64,000 nt of DNA from Poa pratensis (taxonomy: Eukaryota; Streptophyta; Magnoliopsida; Poales; Poaceae). Of the stretch, positions 1 through 11,044 are shown piece after piece (the stretch's first letter is position 1; each line of letters starts with the position of its first letter). The notes beneath the pieces were generated by a model. The model was not told the DNA's origin and did not search any database. It was given only the letters and a program-made list of their open reading frames with translations. The translations under genes were made by a program, and so were the position numbers. The stretch is taken from positions 141,189,733-141,253,732 of the forward strand of contig CAMZMU010000052.1 in NCBI GenBank assembly GCA_947311845.1. The letters run 5' to 3'.

Positions 1-439
1 TATCTATAAATCTCATTTTTATAGGTCAGTCTAGGTTGTATCTATTTTCTGCTTGGTTTTGTCTATATCTATCACTCTTATTTTCGAGGTCAGTGTAGGG
101 TTGTATCTTACTCTATCTCTATATTGCTCTATCTCGGTATTGTGATAGTTTAGTGTTAGTGAATGTCTCATTTTCACTCTATCTCAGTTATGTGGTAGTG
201 AATGTCTCATTTTCAGTTTTCTATGTATACCCAGATGGAGTGCGAAACATGCGGATGAATCATCATGTTCTCACTCGAGATCTTGGTTTGGGACATGTTT
301 TTGTCCACACCATAACTGTAACAGATGTTGCACACAATGGACTGGTAGCATTTTCTATCTACCTTCTTCAGTTCAAGTTTGTTCGGTAGCATTTCCCTCT
401 TTTTGAGTATCTAACCTTTTTCACATGATGTTCTTACAG
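1..439. other. Intron or upstream sequence of the B3 gene
   Basis: T-rich sequence with repeated TCTATCT-type runs and no convincing coding exon. A reading frame of about 78 codons exists at 153-389 but matches nothing I recognise. The stretch ends in a pyrimidine-rich acceptor with AG at 438-439, so I read at least the right part as the intron before the B3 exon. Confidence 0.45.
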
Positions 440-685
440 CGCATCCCAAAGGAGATTGCATCTGTTCTCGAGATACCTACAGAGGGAGAAGCTAACCTCA
501 TTTTTGGATATGATGCGGAAAGATGTGAAGCTTCTAACTACACTTGCAAAGATGAGAGGATTTATTTCAGAGCTGGTTGGCCACAGTTTGCCACTCAGCA
601 CGGGATAGGGGCTGGCTCTGTGATGCTGATTCTCTTCCATAAAGACAATGGAAATCGCCTTTGTGTCTCCTTCGATCGTCTCTAG
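440..685 (+). CDS. B3 DNA-binding domain protein, last exon (partial)
   Basis: This is the terminal exon of a plant B3-type transcription factor. The frame opens after a splice acceptor (TTCTTACAG, AG at 438-439) and ends with TAG at 683-685. It encodes the second half of a B3 domain: RIPKEIASVL is the usual LP-x-F-type strand, and IYFRAGWPQFATQHGI followed by GAGSVMLILFH is the conserved segment (GW-x2-F-x4-H, then a G-x2-L-x-F-like strand). B3 domains bind DNA in the nucleus. The protein stops right after the domain, as in REM-like or single-B3 proteins. The first half of the domain should lie in an exon upstream, which I could not identify at 1-439. An ATG at 425 lies in the intron side and is unlikely to be used. 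No inactivating change is visible in the exon. Confidence 0.65.
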   Translation, partial: RIPKEIASVLEIPTEGEANLIFGYDAERCEASNYTCKDERIYFRAGWPQFATQHGIGAGSVMLILFHKDNGNRLCVSFDRL

Positions 686-1756
686 AGGCGCAACTTTGGA
701 GTTCACGACTTCCCCACTGCATCTTTCTTTGTCGGGGTCTTGTTGGTTTCTATTTCCCTACATCGTAATGGGTTTTGATTTGTTTAGTGCAAGGAAGCAT
801 CTCACCTGTTGTGTTGGTTTCTTTTTTGTAACTTTGAATTCTGGAAGTTTATGTGGGCAAACTTGCTCTTTTATTTTTTGTTCCACCCTCATGTGTTCTA
901 CATGCATGCTATGTGTTTTTATCTGGTTCACCTTTGCAGTTTCATTTGCATCAGCTTTTGGTTTAAATCACAGAGGTTTTGTTTTTAGAGTGTTTATTGC
1001 TAGGAAGCATATTTTTTAGAGCTAAACAAAGGTGTTTTGCTGTAAGGGTTTACCTGTAGTTTGCAGTGTAGTTGTTTGGAGAACAGGTCGGCTGGTTTGT
1101 TTGTAAATCCAGCTCCATCCATCATCAGCATCTGCCCCTACATTTCGATGGAAAGAAGCAAGGCAGGGAAGTCGTCAGGGGGGGAGGAGATGAAATCGTG
1201 AAGATGAGATGGCAGGAGAAGAACAGATGGTCTCCAAACAGCAAAATTACCAGGTCAGTTCACTTGATGTCTGGAGGTCTTGGGTTGAGATCCATTTTCT
1301 GGAGTGTTCCCTCTTCTAAATCTTGTGTTCTTCCCCTTCTCTTTTTCTTCTGTTCTTTTGATCTGGAGCGATCTGGAGCGAGTCGGGGGCTGGCTGCAGC
1401 TGCGTCCAGCGACGCAAATTCTTTTCTTGAAGAGGAAGAAGGTCCTGCGAGCTGGGCTGGACCTTCGAGTTGGCCGGACGCGGGCTGGGTTTGTGCTTTA
1501 GTTGGGCTGGGGTTTGTTAGTTTTTGCTACGGGTTTGGCGGTGCGGACCCGTTAGAATTTAGTAGAGCGCGGGGCAGTTTTTTGAGTTGGCTGTTTGTGG
1601 GCCAATGGGGCGACGTGGAGCTCATTCGTTGGCTGAAAAAAAACGACTGAGACCCAAATTGAAAACAGTCGACTGACGAATAGACACTCCCCAAAAATTT
1701 GTAGTTGTGGTTCTGTGCAAAATACGCCCCAACAAGTGGTGCGTTCTGCAATTTCC
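686..1756. other. Intergenic sequence / 3' UTR of B3 gene
   Basis: T-rich downstream sequence of the B3 gene, followed by a more GC-rich stretch around 1370-1630 that keeps frames open without a recognisable protein. A short A-run and GTCGACTG-type palindromic motifs occur near 1630-1675. I see no transposon terminus here. Confidence 0.4.
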
Positions 1757-1758
1757 TC

Positions 1759-1766
1759 TATAAATA
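1759..1766 (+). promoter_or_regulatory. TATA box of MATH gene
   Basis: TATAAATA lies 99 bases upstream of the ATG at 1865. That is a normal plant spacing if the transcript starts around 1790. Confidence 0.55.
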
Positions 1767-1864
1767 CAGACAGGTTCCCGTAAAGCCTACATACCTAAAG
1801 AGATCGAGATTAGCCCACCCGTTTTCTATAGTCCTTATTACACGATCGTCCACCTACGTTCGCC

Positions 1865-2302
1865 ATGGGAAACTCTTGCTGCGCTAAGAAGCCCGTGGGG
1901 GTTGAGACGTCGTCGGTATGCACGGCGGAGGCCGCCACCGGGGCGCACAATTTCGTGGTGATGAACTTCTCGCTGCTCGACGGCATGGGCGTCGGCAAGT
2001 TCGTCACCTCGAGCACGTACAACGTCGGCGGTCAAGACTGGAGTATCAGGTTCTACCCGGACGGCGACGGCAGGCAACCTGGCTACGCGGGTGCCTTCCT
2101 GTGTCCCTGCGGAGGCGTCGCGGAGACGGGTCTGCGGGTGTACTACACCTTAAGCTTGCGGGAGAAAGATGGCAGAGTACACAGATGTTCCACCCCTCTG
2201 ACGGCGACACACACCTTTACGCCGGGGGAGAAGGGCATGGGCAATACCAAGCTCGTCCAGAAAATCCTACCTGCGAAGAAACTGCTTCACGATCAGGTGT
2301 GA
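1865..2302 (+). CDS. MATH-domain-only protein with possible lipidated N-terminus
   Basis: A 145-residue intronless frame. From about residue 27 it is a MATH (TRAF-like) domain of the grass MATH-BTB type: the AHNFVVMNFSLLDGMGVGKF start, QDWSIRFYPDGDG in the middle, and AGAFLCPCGGVAE. MATH-BTB proteins recruit substrates to CUL3 E3 ligases through the MATH domain. Family members are usually about 350 residues with BTB and BACK domains after MATH, and both are missing here; the frame ends around the close of the MATH domain. The start at 1865 fits the TATA box. The N-terminus MGNSCCAKK has Gly2 followed by Ser4 and two Cys, a pattern compatible with N-myristoylation and palmitoylation. It could be a genuine MATH-only protein, as grasses have some, or a truncated relic whose frame has stayed open by chance. 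Confidence 0.65.
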   Translation: MGNSCCAKKPVGVETSSVCTAEAATGAHNFVVMNFSLLDGMGVGKFVTSSTYNVGGQDWSIRFYPDGDGRQPGYAGAFLCPCGGVAETGLRVYYTLSLREKDGRVHRCSTPLTATHTFTPGEKGMGNTKLVQKILPAKKLLHDQV

Positions 2303-2880
2303 TTTGACGGTTGTACAAAGCACAACCGTACAGATGATGTTGCCAAAATAAGAGCGGTGGCAGAGGCGAAACCAAGGACCCGAGTTCGACCACCGTCGGG
2401 GGCATATTTGGGAATTATCACAAAGGCAGATTTTTACTATATCATTGCAACCAAGGGCTAGTCATGGTAGAATTTATTTTTATTTTATTTTTTGCCTGTG
2501 TTCTTGTTTGGTTCTTCATCGGGAAAAAAAATCTTGTCTAGTTAATTAGCTCAATATTAATTTAGAAGAATTTCGTGAACGGCGAGACTTCCTTCGGACA
2601 GTCTATTGCAAAGTGCAAGAGCGGCGACATTTAGCTCGGAATAAAATTCTATAAGTACATTTAGCTCGACTATACGAACAATGAGGTGACGTCAGATTTC
2701 ACTTAGACTTGCCGTGTCGGACAGCCGCAATGTGATATTAAGTGTGGGATTTACGTAAATTATTTACTCCGGTTTTGACTCTCTTGGAGTACTTGTTGTA
2801 CTACCGATAGTTTGACCACTAGTATAAGTAGGCGACTTGGCGTGGACCTTTCGATCCAACGGAATAAACGGCTCACAACG
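2303..2880. other. Intergenic sequence
   Basis: Downstream of the MATH gene. AT-rich, with no reading frame or repeat that I can support. No remnant of a BTB coding region is visible. Confidence 0.4.
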
Positions 2881-3650
2881 ATTTTTTTCACATGTAAAGC
2901 AAAGCTTTATCACAACATAATGTTAGGCATGTGCCAATGCACCATCTCTTAGCACGAAATAATAGGAGTAATAAATATTTAAGATACAACTAGTACAATG
3001 CATTGTTTCATATGTGTTGTATCTACATTTAATGATTTTGGGCTCATGCATATATATGATTGGGGTAAAACCATTTTTGCCGATGGCCACGTGTGAAGGT
3101 TGCATCTTAGCTGAGCTACAACATCACTTTCTGTCTTCATTAACTAGTACGCCAATAAGCGAAACGCATATGAAACCGTGCTAAGAAACTTGCATTGGCA
3201 TAGACATTAGGCATCTCGCCCATTATTACAATAACAACGATATTCGCTGGCATATATGATTCCCACACATGCATCAGACCAGGATCACACGAAGCACCTA
3301 CTCTAGTCTAGCTAATTCATGAGCGACTCCATTCACTTCCCTCTTACAGCTAGTGATAGAACATTTAGAAAACCAGTTACTGCACTGATGTTTTAGGTCT
3401 TCAATGACAGGAGCCGCGGGAGAGAAGTCAACAGCTGGCGGGCTGTTCATTGCATACATCAGCAGTTGCGCGTCAGTCTCAAAGACAACTCTAGTCGCCC
3501 CCAGGCTTGAAGCCAGATTAACAGCAGCTTCCCATCGCCTTCAGCTCCGCCATGAACGCATGTATTCCATCAGAGCAGCCAGCTGCTGCCGAAATAACCA
3601 GACCTTCCTCATCCCGAACCATGACACCCATTCACCATGATTATCCTGAC
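2881..3650 (-). mobile_element. 5'-truncated LINE remnant
   Basis: Read on the minus strand, this ends in an A-run (T-run at 2881-2888 on the plus strand) about 400 bases after the stop of an RNase H-like domain. That fits the 3' end of a plant LINE: ORF2 C-terminal RNase H, 3' UTR, poly(A). The upstream (right) limit is uncertain and I found no target duplication. Confidence 0.5.
3298..3632 (-). pseudogene. RNase H-like domain (RVT_3 type), frameshifted
   Basis: On the minus strand the frame starts with GVMVRDEEGLVISAAAGCSD, the first strand of the plant RVT_3 RNase H fold. It shifts frame near 3530 and continues with ATRVVFETDAQLL (catalytic Asp strand) and NGVAHELARLE followed by a stop at 3298-3300. 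The motif N-x-V-AH-x-LAR is characteristic of the last helix of these domains in LINE ORF2 and related plant proteins. At least one frameshift inactivates it. With the A-run to the left, I take it as the tail of a dead LINE rather than a host RNase H gene. Confidence 0.6.
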
Positions 3651-3689
3651 GGTACCATAAATCTCCTCACAATCATGCATATCTTAATC

Positions 3690-4660
3690 TCATATGTGTT
3701 AGTTAGGCTTTTTAAGCAAAGGCCCAAAGCTCCATCACGTATACCCACATCAGATGAATAGATGATACATAGTGCCGCCATGTGTTCAAAAAATACATTA
3801 TTCACTCGAACAAAAATTAGGTGAATATAACGGCTAAAAGAGGTGCCGACACTTTCCCTCCCCGTCACTGTAGCAGGAGGAGAAAAGGCGATTTTTGGGG
3901 CGAATCTCGTCGATCCACCGTTGCTCGCCGCTGAGCCGCGGGATTCTCCTCCTCCGCCGGCCGCTCCGGCGGCGGGAGGGTGGGGGATCCCTGGCTCCGG
4001 CTTGTATATATGGTAGGGTAGGGGATTTTCTCGCCGACGGCGCCTTGGAGGAGGTGGGGCTGGCGGCGGGTGGTTTGGTGTCGAGGCAGCCTTCTCCGGC
4101 GGTGGATCCCCTCGGGGTTCGTCGTCGCCGCGCTCGACTTGCGGAGGCTCGGGGCCCGGCGTGGTGCTCGAGTACTTCGTCCTCCCGTTGGATCCGTGCT
4201 GGCGGCGGATCTGGCGGCTGGAACCCAGGGCTGGACAAGCTCGGTGGCTTCCATCTGCGTCGACGACGATGACGGCTGCGGCAAGGCGGAGGAGTTGGAG
4301 CGAGAGGGCACTCGCCGAGCTCGTTTATCGGCACAAGTTCCGCTGCTGCGCGGCGGACGGGTTCTGCGGCGTTCTTGATCAAGAGAGGTGCTCTCGGGGC
4401 GTGGTGAGATGGAGGACGGCGGGCATCGTCGACGACGCCGGTGAAGAAGCTGCGGTTTGCTCTAGGACTGGATCCCCTGCGTATGTGCTGTATTTCGTAT
4501 CTGTACCGTGTACTCTGTACGTGGTTTGATGTTAATATACGTGGGCTTTCTAAAAAAAATTAGGTGAATATTTCAAGGAATGATTCAATTAGTACAAAAT
4601 ACTGTTCTCATAATTTATGGGACCAGTGACTCTTTCGAGCACAGATACCTATACACACAC
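3690..4660 (+). repeat. Dispersed repeat copy 1, split by a retroinsertion
   Basis: Positions 3697-3828 and 4553-4655 together match, in inverted orientation, the uninterrupted stretch 36095-36300. Shared blocks include a GTTAGTTAGGC-like block, CAAAGGCCCAAAGCTCCAT, the CGAACAAAAATTAG block and the GACTCTTTCGAGC-like block. The 724-bp insertion described separately lies between the two halves. I cannot assign the repeat to a family; it has no clear ends. Confidence 0.6.
3829..4552 (+). mobile_element. GC-rich poly(A)-tailed retroinsertion (non-LTR, non-autonomous)
   Basis: About 724 bases of GC-rich sequence that end in TTTCTAAAAAAAA and are flanked by a target duplication: AAATTAGGTGAATAT occurs at about 3814-3828 and again at about 4557-4571. 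The other copy of the host repeat (36095-36300) has the site uninterrupted, so this is a true insertion made by target-primed reverse transcription. The body keeps open frames on both strands because it is GC-rich, but I recognise no protein domain. It could be a large non-autonomous LINE derivative, or a processed copy of a host transcript. The tail is preceded by a T- and G-rich GTACGTGGTTTGATG-like 3' end that resembles LINE 3' ends. Confidence 0.65.
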
Positions 4661-5665
4661 TACCAGACTAGGCCCTTTGTGCCGACCACCTTTTATATGT
4701 CGAGTGCAATTTGTTGGGCCCCGCCGTATCCCACTACTGCATCCCTGCATTTGCCAGTCGACCTCCTCCCAAGAGTGCAACACCGTCCCTCCTCCCCGCA
4801 TCCCCGAGGACGTCGGCTCCTCACCAACACCACCACCCCCTCACCGACCCTTCCCCCCGTAGTTCTCTCGAGTCGCTACCACCCGCACCTCCTTCTCGTC
4901 GTCATCTTGAGCGACTGTATCACTGTCCTTCGAGCTGTTGGCTCACATCTTCTCCTCGTGGTTCTCCGGTGCTCTTCCCGATCCTCCTCGTCGTTGTACC
5001 TCCTCCGACCAGAATCTAACCCATCGTTCCGACATTTGCAATTTCGTGCGTGCACGGTGGCAGCTGGAGACGACATATCAATGTGGCTGTGTGCACCAGA
5101 TAGAACCTACAAAATAGCTCGAACCGTACAGAAAATAGGGAACAAAAAAATGAGCCTCCAATTTCCTATAAACCCGCTACGAGGGGCCTATTTTCCAATA
5201 ACTATAAACCCGTACGACGGTGGGCGGGACTTAACTATCAGCCCAACTGTCACTCCACCGTTGCCAGACTCGCCGATACCGGTCAATTTCCCTCATGTCA
5301 TTCCGGCAAAACTTGTGCCATCTTTCAACATGCATCCTCGATTCCACTCAATCTTTTACCAAGTCGGAGCAAAGTCGTGCAGGGAAAGAGGCAACCATTG
5401 GAGAAGAGGGAAAAAGCTCGGCAGTGCCTGGCTATAGAAATGCCGGAAAAGGCGGCCAGAGGAGGCGTGGGCGCGGGAAGCGCCGGCTGTTGCCAGGGGC
5501 CGTAGACGGCGGGGGCGACAACATTCGGTGCATGTGCTGGAAGGAGGAGGGAATGGACATGTAGGAAAAAGTAAAGAAAAAAGTTGCTCCCAAGATGGTC
5601 CTGTATGATGTAAGGGCTTTTTCCGGTATCTATTCCTCGAAGACACACCGTAAAGCAGTGTATTT
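4661..5665. other. Intergenic sequence, pyrimidine-rich
   Basis: C- and T-rich sequence with a long open frame (4580-5437) whose product is low-complexity Pro/Ser/His/Arg and resembles no family. I see no splice-supported gene. It may be old transposon or promoter-like DNA. Confidence 0.35.
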
Positions 5666-6464
5666 TCTATACCTAATAATAAAAGCATTAAGTCTTCTTC
5701 TCGTACGTCGTTGAAATTGCCCCTAGAGTTGGAGAAAATTACCCACCACTGCCACACATAAGTCGTAACGTTTCGATTTCTTCTTTTTTCCGTCTCCCGT
5801 CTATCATCCTCGCCTACGTCGTCCTATGCCCATTACGAGGACATGTAGGAAAGTTTTACGTAACATGTCCGGTCTCTGCGCCTCGCTTGGAAAAAGAGTC
5901 CCAACCTACGCGCAAGGTTGACGTACAGGTACAGTAGCTCTATATAAACGCACATATATGCACCGCTCGATCCAAGTATCCCAACTCGATCAGCAAAATT
6001 ATTGCCGGTGAGTCGCGAGTCAATCGACTTTTGGAGGTCTTCGCCACACCGCGGGGATCCGATCGAGGTAAAATTCATGGCGGCGTACCTATTAACCAAC
6101 CTAGCTAGCTGGGAACCCGAGCCTGACCATGGAAAGCCTGCTGTCAGAAAGATCCTCAGCTCCATGCTCTCGCCTGAACTGCGGTGGAGGCCGCATCCGC
6201 TGGCAGCGTGCTCAGCTCGCTTGTTGTAGCCGGAAAGTGGAGGACGCGCCCTGCAGGCGTTCTCGCTCGCTGTCGCCGGAAAGTAAAGGCGGGTATTGTC
6301 TCGAGTTTCAGATAATGCTCAGTTGATAGTGTAGACACAACGCCTGGCCGCCGTCATCTCGTGGGAGCAGAACTGCCAAATGTGGCGGCCGGGAAAGCAC
6401 GGCGGCGGCGCCGTCGCCATCTCATGCCAGGGTCATGCTCGAGGTACGAGGTGGCCGGGCCGTG

Positions 6465-8685
6465 TGTAATACCCCAAATTTTGATGCCAATTATTTATGC
6501 CTATTTAATCGTGTAGAAAACAATAGTCCTTTGAGGATATTTGCAATATGATTTGGAGATGAGAAGATATGCAGAAAAACAAAAGAAATAAAAATAGTGT
6601 GTAAAAGCATTTGATCTCTTGACCTACTGTTAAAGACTTGTAGTAGCAGCCATTGGCCCTGAGAAGTGTTGTTGGTCTAACAGTACCCGCCTTTTTTTAT
6701 TTTGTAACTTGGGGAAAGAGAGACACGGGTTGGGCTGGGCTTTTTGTACCTGAGCCGGACTGGTTCGGCCCAGATGTTTTGCCATTTAGTGTGGTTGAGG
6801 GAGGTTGTCGCTGCCACATCCCTACCCTAATATTTCCTAACGCTGGTGTCCTTCAGTCCGCCGCCGCTGCCAACTCGTTATCTTCCGTCGTTGCCGTGTT
6901 CGTCCTGACGTGCAAGCACCATCTGTCGAGGAACTGCAAGCTTGCCGTGGTGAGTGCTGGCCTTCGATGCTTCTTGGTTGCCACCATGATCGAGTAGTGC
7001 GACTGTTCCTCCTAGAGCTTTGACGTTGCTGCATAGGTACTAGTTTAATGGTTATATAAAGGGAGTTGGATTACCTGGGACAGATCGTACTTGATGTATC
7101 AAGTATCTAGTCTAAACGTGCTGCTCCGATCTGATCAGTAGGTTCTAGCTAGCTGTTGCGTTCTAGCTATTGCATTAAGCTCTGATCTTGGACATTAAAT
7201 TTTGGGTTGTTCTGTCCGTAATTTCGAGTTAGAATCTGAACAAAAGTTGTAGATCTTATTTCAGGCTTTCCATAGCATTTTCATTTGTGCAACTTGGTCA
7301 AACGGTTTGCCCGCAGCAACCACTTTAGTGTTCAGTCCAGAACCGAACATTTTCTGCACGCAATGAGCTTCATTGCAGCTTTAGGCGTTTTTAGCATTGG
7401 AATTAAATTATGAGCTAAACATGAAAGTTATAGGGAATGTATTACTCATATTATAACTAATATTGTTTGCAAAATTTAGTGTATAGTAGAAATTCATATG
7501 AAAAGATTAAGTAGTCTGTCCTGTTTTGACAGATTTTGAGTATTGCTTAAGCCGAGTGAGTTAAGGTGATCTTGTCCAGTTTTTTGTCTATAGAGGAAGT
7601 GTAAGAAGTAGTCGGCTGATGCCAAATGAATGTTATCTGTTTGCCCACTTTTCTTGTTGGACCTATTTGACTTAAGTGGGGTTTTGCGCATAGGAATGAT
7701 GTTAATTTGCGAATGTCTTCATTATGGAGTCATGTTTTGTATTGAGTGTTATGTTTGGATAACAGGTGTCGATACTTCTGGTTCGGAACCCTACAACGGT
7801 TGAGGCAAGTTCAAGATGGATAATGGATTTTGCATATCTCTCTTCACTCGATTTAATTATAAAGTTTGCCTTTATATCTATGATATTTCCATGATGAAAT
7901 GATAATGATTATGATGATGACATGTGCTCTTGATACATACTTGCATACCCATGATGACAATGATGTTACATTGACCTACTTCGGTGGTCACAATGAGACC
8001 TCCTTTGATGGGCTGCAACCCACATTGGAGGCACCCTCCACAAGTTGGAGTGAGTGGATGCCGACGGGTGTCCACTCAAGCGATACCGGTATCCGCGATG
8101 AGATGAGATGAGATGAGCATATAGGCATGCATGGCATCTTTATATATGATGATGAATGAATAATGTTTAGTGATGACTCGGTGTTTTGATTTATGTAAGG
8201 TTTATTATTTGTTATGAACTTGTTGAGTCTTTGTACTCACCCTTGTTGCTTTAATGTTTTTAGGTAAAACATCGAGACGACCTTCATGGGGAGTTATGGG
8301 AGTAGCACACCTTCATGACATCACGATTCACACATTCATCACCATCTTGTTAGAACAATCATGATGAGTTATACTTGTAGACTTGTAGAAGTTTGTTATT
8401 TAAATGGCGATTGGTTATTCGTTTGTTTGCCATGGTTGTCTTTATTGTCCGTGGCTGGTAGTTTATTGAAGTTATGGTGTCGGAGTTTTATTTATGGTTC
8501 ATCGTTGCGGATACTTTTGATTGAGATATATACTTGTGATCTTGTTCATATTTTTATTGTCTATCGTGAATGTCTCTAGAAACAAAGGAGACTCTGACGA
8601 TTTTTCCTAAAAGGTCTTACTTATTTTTATGTGTGTAATGTATGTGGTAGCACTCCTAAGTGCTTGGTTGGCTTGGGGTGTTACA
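6465..8685 (+). mobile_element. Long LTR (2.2 kb), probably a solo LTR
   Basis: The sequence begins TGTAATACCCCAA and ends TTGGGGTGTTACA, that is TG...CA with 13-base inverted ends matching at 12 positions. It is flanked by CCGTG (6460-6464) and TCGTG (8686-8690), a plausible 5-bp target duplication with one change. The TGTAACACCCC start is common in Tekay/Del-type Ty3-gypsy LTRs of grasses. The next bases, TGGTACCAAGGAGC, loosely resemble an iMet primer site, but no gag or pol follows, so I favour a solo LTR. A GATGA-type microsatellite lies at about 8096-8117. Confidence 0.6.
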
Positions 8686-8690
8686 TCGTG

Positions 8691-9013
8691 GTACCAAGGA
8701 GCATGAGGACAGCGGCGGTGCAATCGATCGATCTCACGCGCATCAGCCGACCGCTGTGGCCGCTTGTCGCCCTCTGCCATGCCCCTGAATCGATTCCTCT
8801 GTACCGTGTCTACTGTCTAATCCCACCCCATGTCGTCTAATTTAGCCATCAGAATAATTAGCTGCAGTTCACAACTCCAATGAAATGTATGCAACGGAGA
8901 CAGAATCAAGGATTCTAACACGCATGAATAAAGTGTTATATTTTCTACTGCATTTAACACATGAGTTCTTTCATGTCTTCTGTGTCAAACAAGCATCGTG
9001 TCTTTTCAGGGCT
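8691..9013. other. Host sequence between the LTR and the copia element
   Basis: About 320 bases with no gene. By the nesting model this is part of the probable Helitron body that begins at 5666 and resumes at 29771. Confidence 0.35.
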
Positions 9014-9212
9014 TGTGGAGATACCACGTTAGGTTTAGGTTAACGATACCCTTTGTCTCGGATTCGGTTGCATGTTATATAGGGCCATAAGGCGGCAGGT
9101 TTATAGGAGATTACAAACAAATCAGGAGGAGATCGATCTAATCCTTATATCCTGGATTAGATCGTTACATGACTTGATCAATATGAAAGCTATCTCTAAG
9201 CTATCTCTAACA
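9014..9212 (-). repeat. Copia 3' LTR
   Basis: 199 bp. In plus orientation it starts TGTGGAGATACCACG and ends CTATCTCTAACA. By hand alignment it differs from the other LTR (29573-29770) by about five substitutions and one single-base indel. Confidence 0.93.
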
Positions 9213-9221
9213 CCCCTCCTC
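9213..9221 (-). other. Copia polypurine tract
   Basis: GAGGAGGGG on the minus strand, directly adjoining the 3' LTR. This is the expected plus-strand primer position. Confidence 0.8.
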
Positions 9222-9224
9222 AAT

Positions 9225-11039
9225 CACAACCTTCTCCGAGGTTGAGATTGTGCTTAAACTCCGTGAGTTATCTTTCTGGTAAGGCCTTCGTGAAGCCATC
9301 TGCCACCTGATCTTGTGAAGCAATAAATCTGATATCAAGCAATTTGTTTGCAACTCTTTCTCTTACAAAGTGGAAGTCTATTTCAATATGTTTTGTTCTT
9401 GCATGAAATACAGGATTAGCTGAAAGATATGTTGCTCCCATATTATCACACCATAAACATGAGATTCTCTTTTTCTCAATGCCAAGCTCTTTCAGTAAGG
9501 ATTCTACCCAAATAACCTCGGCTGTGGCATTTGCCAATGCTTTATATTCAGCTTCTGTACTGGATCTGGATACTGTTGCTTGTTTTCTAGCACTCCAAGA
9601 AATTAAATTAGGTCCAAAATAGACTGCAAAACCACATGTAGATCTTCTATCATCTACACATCCTGCCCAGTCAGTATCAGAGAATGCACTTACTAGAGTA
9701 GAGGGAGACTTCCTAAAAGTTAAACCAATTTTTATGGTTCCTTGGATATATCTCAAGATTCTTTTTACTGCTGTCCAATGAACAGTGGTGGGTGCATGTA
9801 AAAACTGGCATACTTTATTAACCGAGAATGCAATATCTGCTCTAGTAAGAGTAAGGTATTGGAGTGCACCAACAATGCTTCGGTACCTTGTTCCTTCAAC
9901 TGGTCCGAGTACTTTTCCCTGAGTTGCTGACAGTTTTTCTGATGTTGACATTGGAGTTGGAGCTGGTTTTGCATCCTTCATGCGAGCTTTAACTAACAAA
10001 TCTGAATCATACTTCTCTTGGGTTAGTGTAATACCACCACCACACTTTTTGACTTCAATTCCCAAGAAATAATGCAAGTCACCTAGATCTTTTAATGCAA
10101 AGGCTGCACCTAAATCTTGAAGGAGTGCAGTAATAGCTTTGCTGGATGAACTAGTGACGATGATATCATCAACATAAACAAGAACAAACATCATGATACC
10201 TGACTTGTTATAGATAAATAGTGATGTATCCGCCTTGGAAGGAAGGAACCCAAGTTCTTGAAGTTTAGAGCTCAACTTGGCAAACCATGCTCTTGGTGCT
10301 TGCTTGAGACCATATAGAGATTTATCCAGCTAACACACATGATGTGGTGTGTTGGGGTTTTCATACCCTGGTGGCTGCTTCATGTAAACTTCCTCTTCCA
10401 GAACACCATGAAGAAACACGTTCTTCACATCTAGTTGTCGTAGACTCCATCCTTTGGAAACTGAAATAGCTAGAACAAGTCTAATAGTAGCAGCTTTAAC
10501 AACTAGACTAAAAGTATCTTCATAGTCTATGCCATATCTTTGCTTAAATCCTTTAGCTACTAGTCTAGCTTTGTACCTATCAATAGTACCATCTGCTTTT
10601 CTTTTAATTCTATAGACCCATTTGCAATCTATAAGATTTATGCCATGCCTATATGGTACTAGATGCCAAGTTTTATATTTTACTAATGCATCATATTCAT
10701 CATCCATGGCATTTTTCCAATTTGAATTTTCTAATGCTACTTGCAAACTTTCAGGTTCTTTGGATGCAGCTAACAGAGCAGTACGAATTTTTGGTTTATC
10801 GGTACGGACTGTTCCATCTGTGAAAGTTTTAGGCTTACTGTTGCCTGTTTTTGACCTGGTTCGATATGTTGCAGGTGCAGGAGTTGATGCAGCACTCCTT
10901 GCCACAGAAAATCCTGGTTGTGCAGACCTCGACTGGTGCGCACGCCGCGTTGTGTCGCCGCATTCGGTCGGCTGATCGCGTGCAGGTTCTGCAGTTGGGC
11001 CACTTGGCCCTCCAGGTGCTGCGCCTCGCCGCCTGATTG
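9225..11039 (-). pseudogene. Copia pol: reverse transcriptase and RNase H
   Basis: C-terminal half of the copia polyprotein. The RT (RVT_2) shows [24 protein letters not shown], the catalytic strand [12 protein letters not shown], and LHYFLGIEV. RNase H follows with [27 protein letters not shown] and the closing [11 protein letters not shown] region. The two long frames 10330-11055 and 9268-10275 are in the same phase and are separated only by a TAG codon at 10330-10332, just before the [13 protein letters not shown] helix. A second premature stop lies at 9268-9270, shortly before the expected end near 9225. The N-terminal linker is cut by the gypsy insertion, and its first 15 bases of open frame belong to the inserted LTR and target duplication. 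Apart from the two stops, the domain is well preserved. Confidence 0.9.
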
Positions 11040-11044
11040 GCTGG
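11040..11044. repeat. Target duplication of middle gypsy element (left)
   Basis: GCTGG, repeated exactly at 26779-26783. Confidence 0.9.

Noticed and set aside
3834..4529. Several long frames on both strands
   Set aside because: They lie inside the GC-rich retroinsertion and no frame shows a known domain.
4580..5437. 285-codon plus-strand frame
   Set aside because: Low-complexity Ser/Pro/His/Arg product, no domain, no promoter or splice support; open mainly through pyrimidine-rich composition.
8687..8705. TGGTACCAAGGAGC as an iMet primer-binding site
   Set aside because: Two extra bases compared with the canonical site and no internal element sequence follows; the solo-LTR reading explains the flanks better.
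10622..10975. 117-codon plus-strand frame
   Set aside because: Antisense to the copia RT linker; no independent support.
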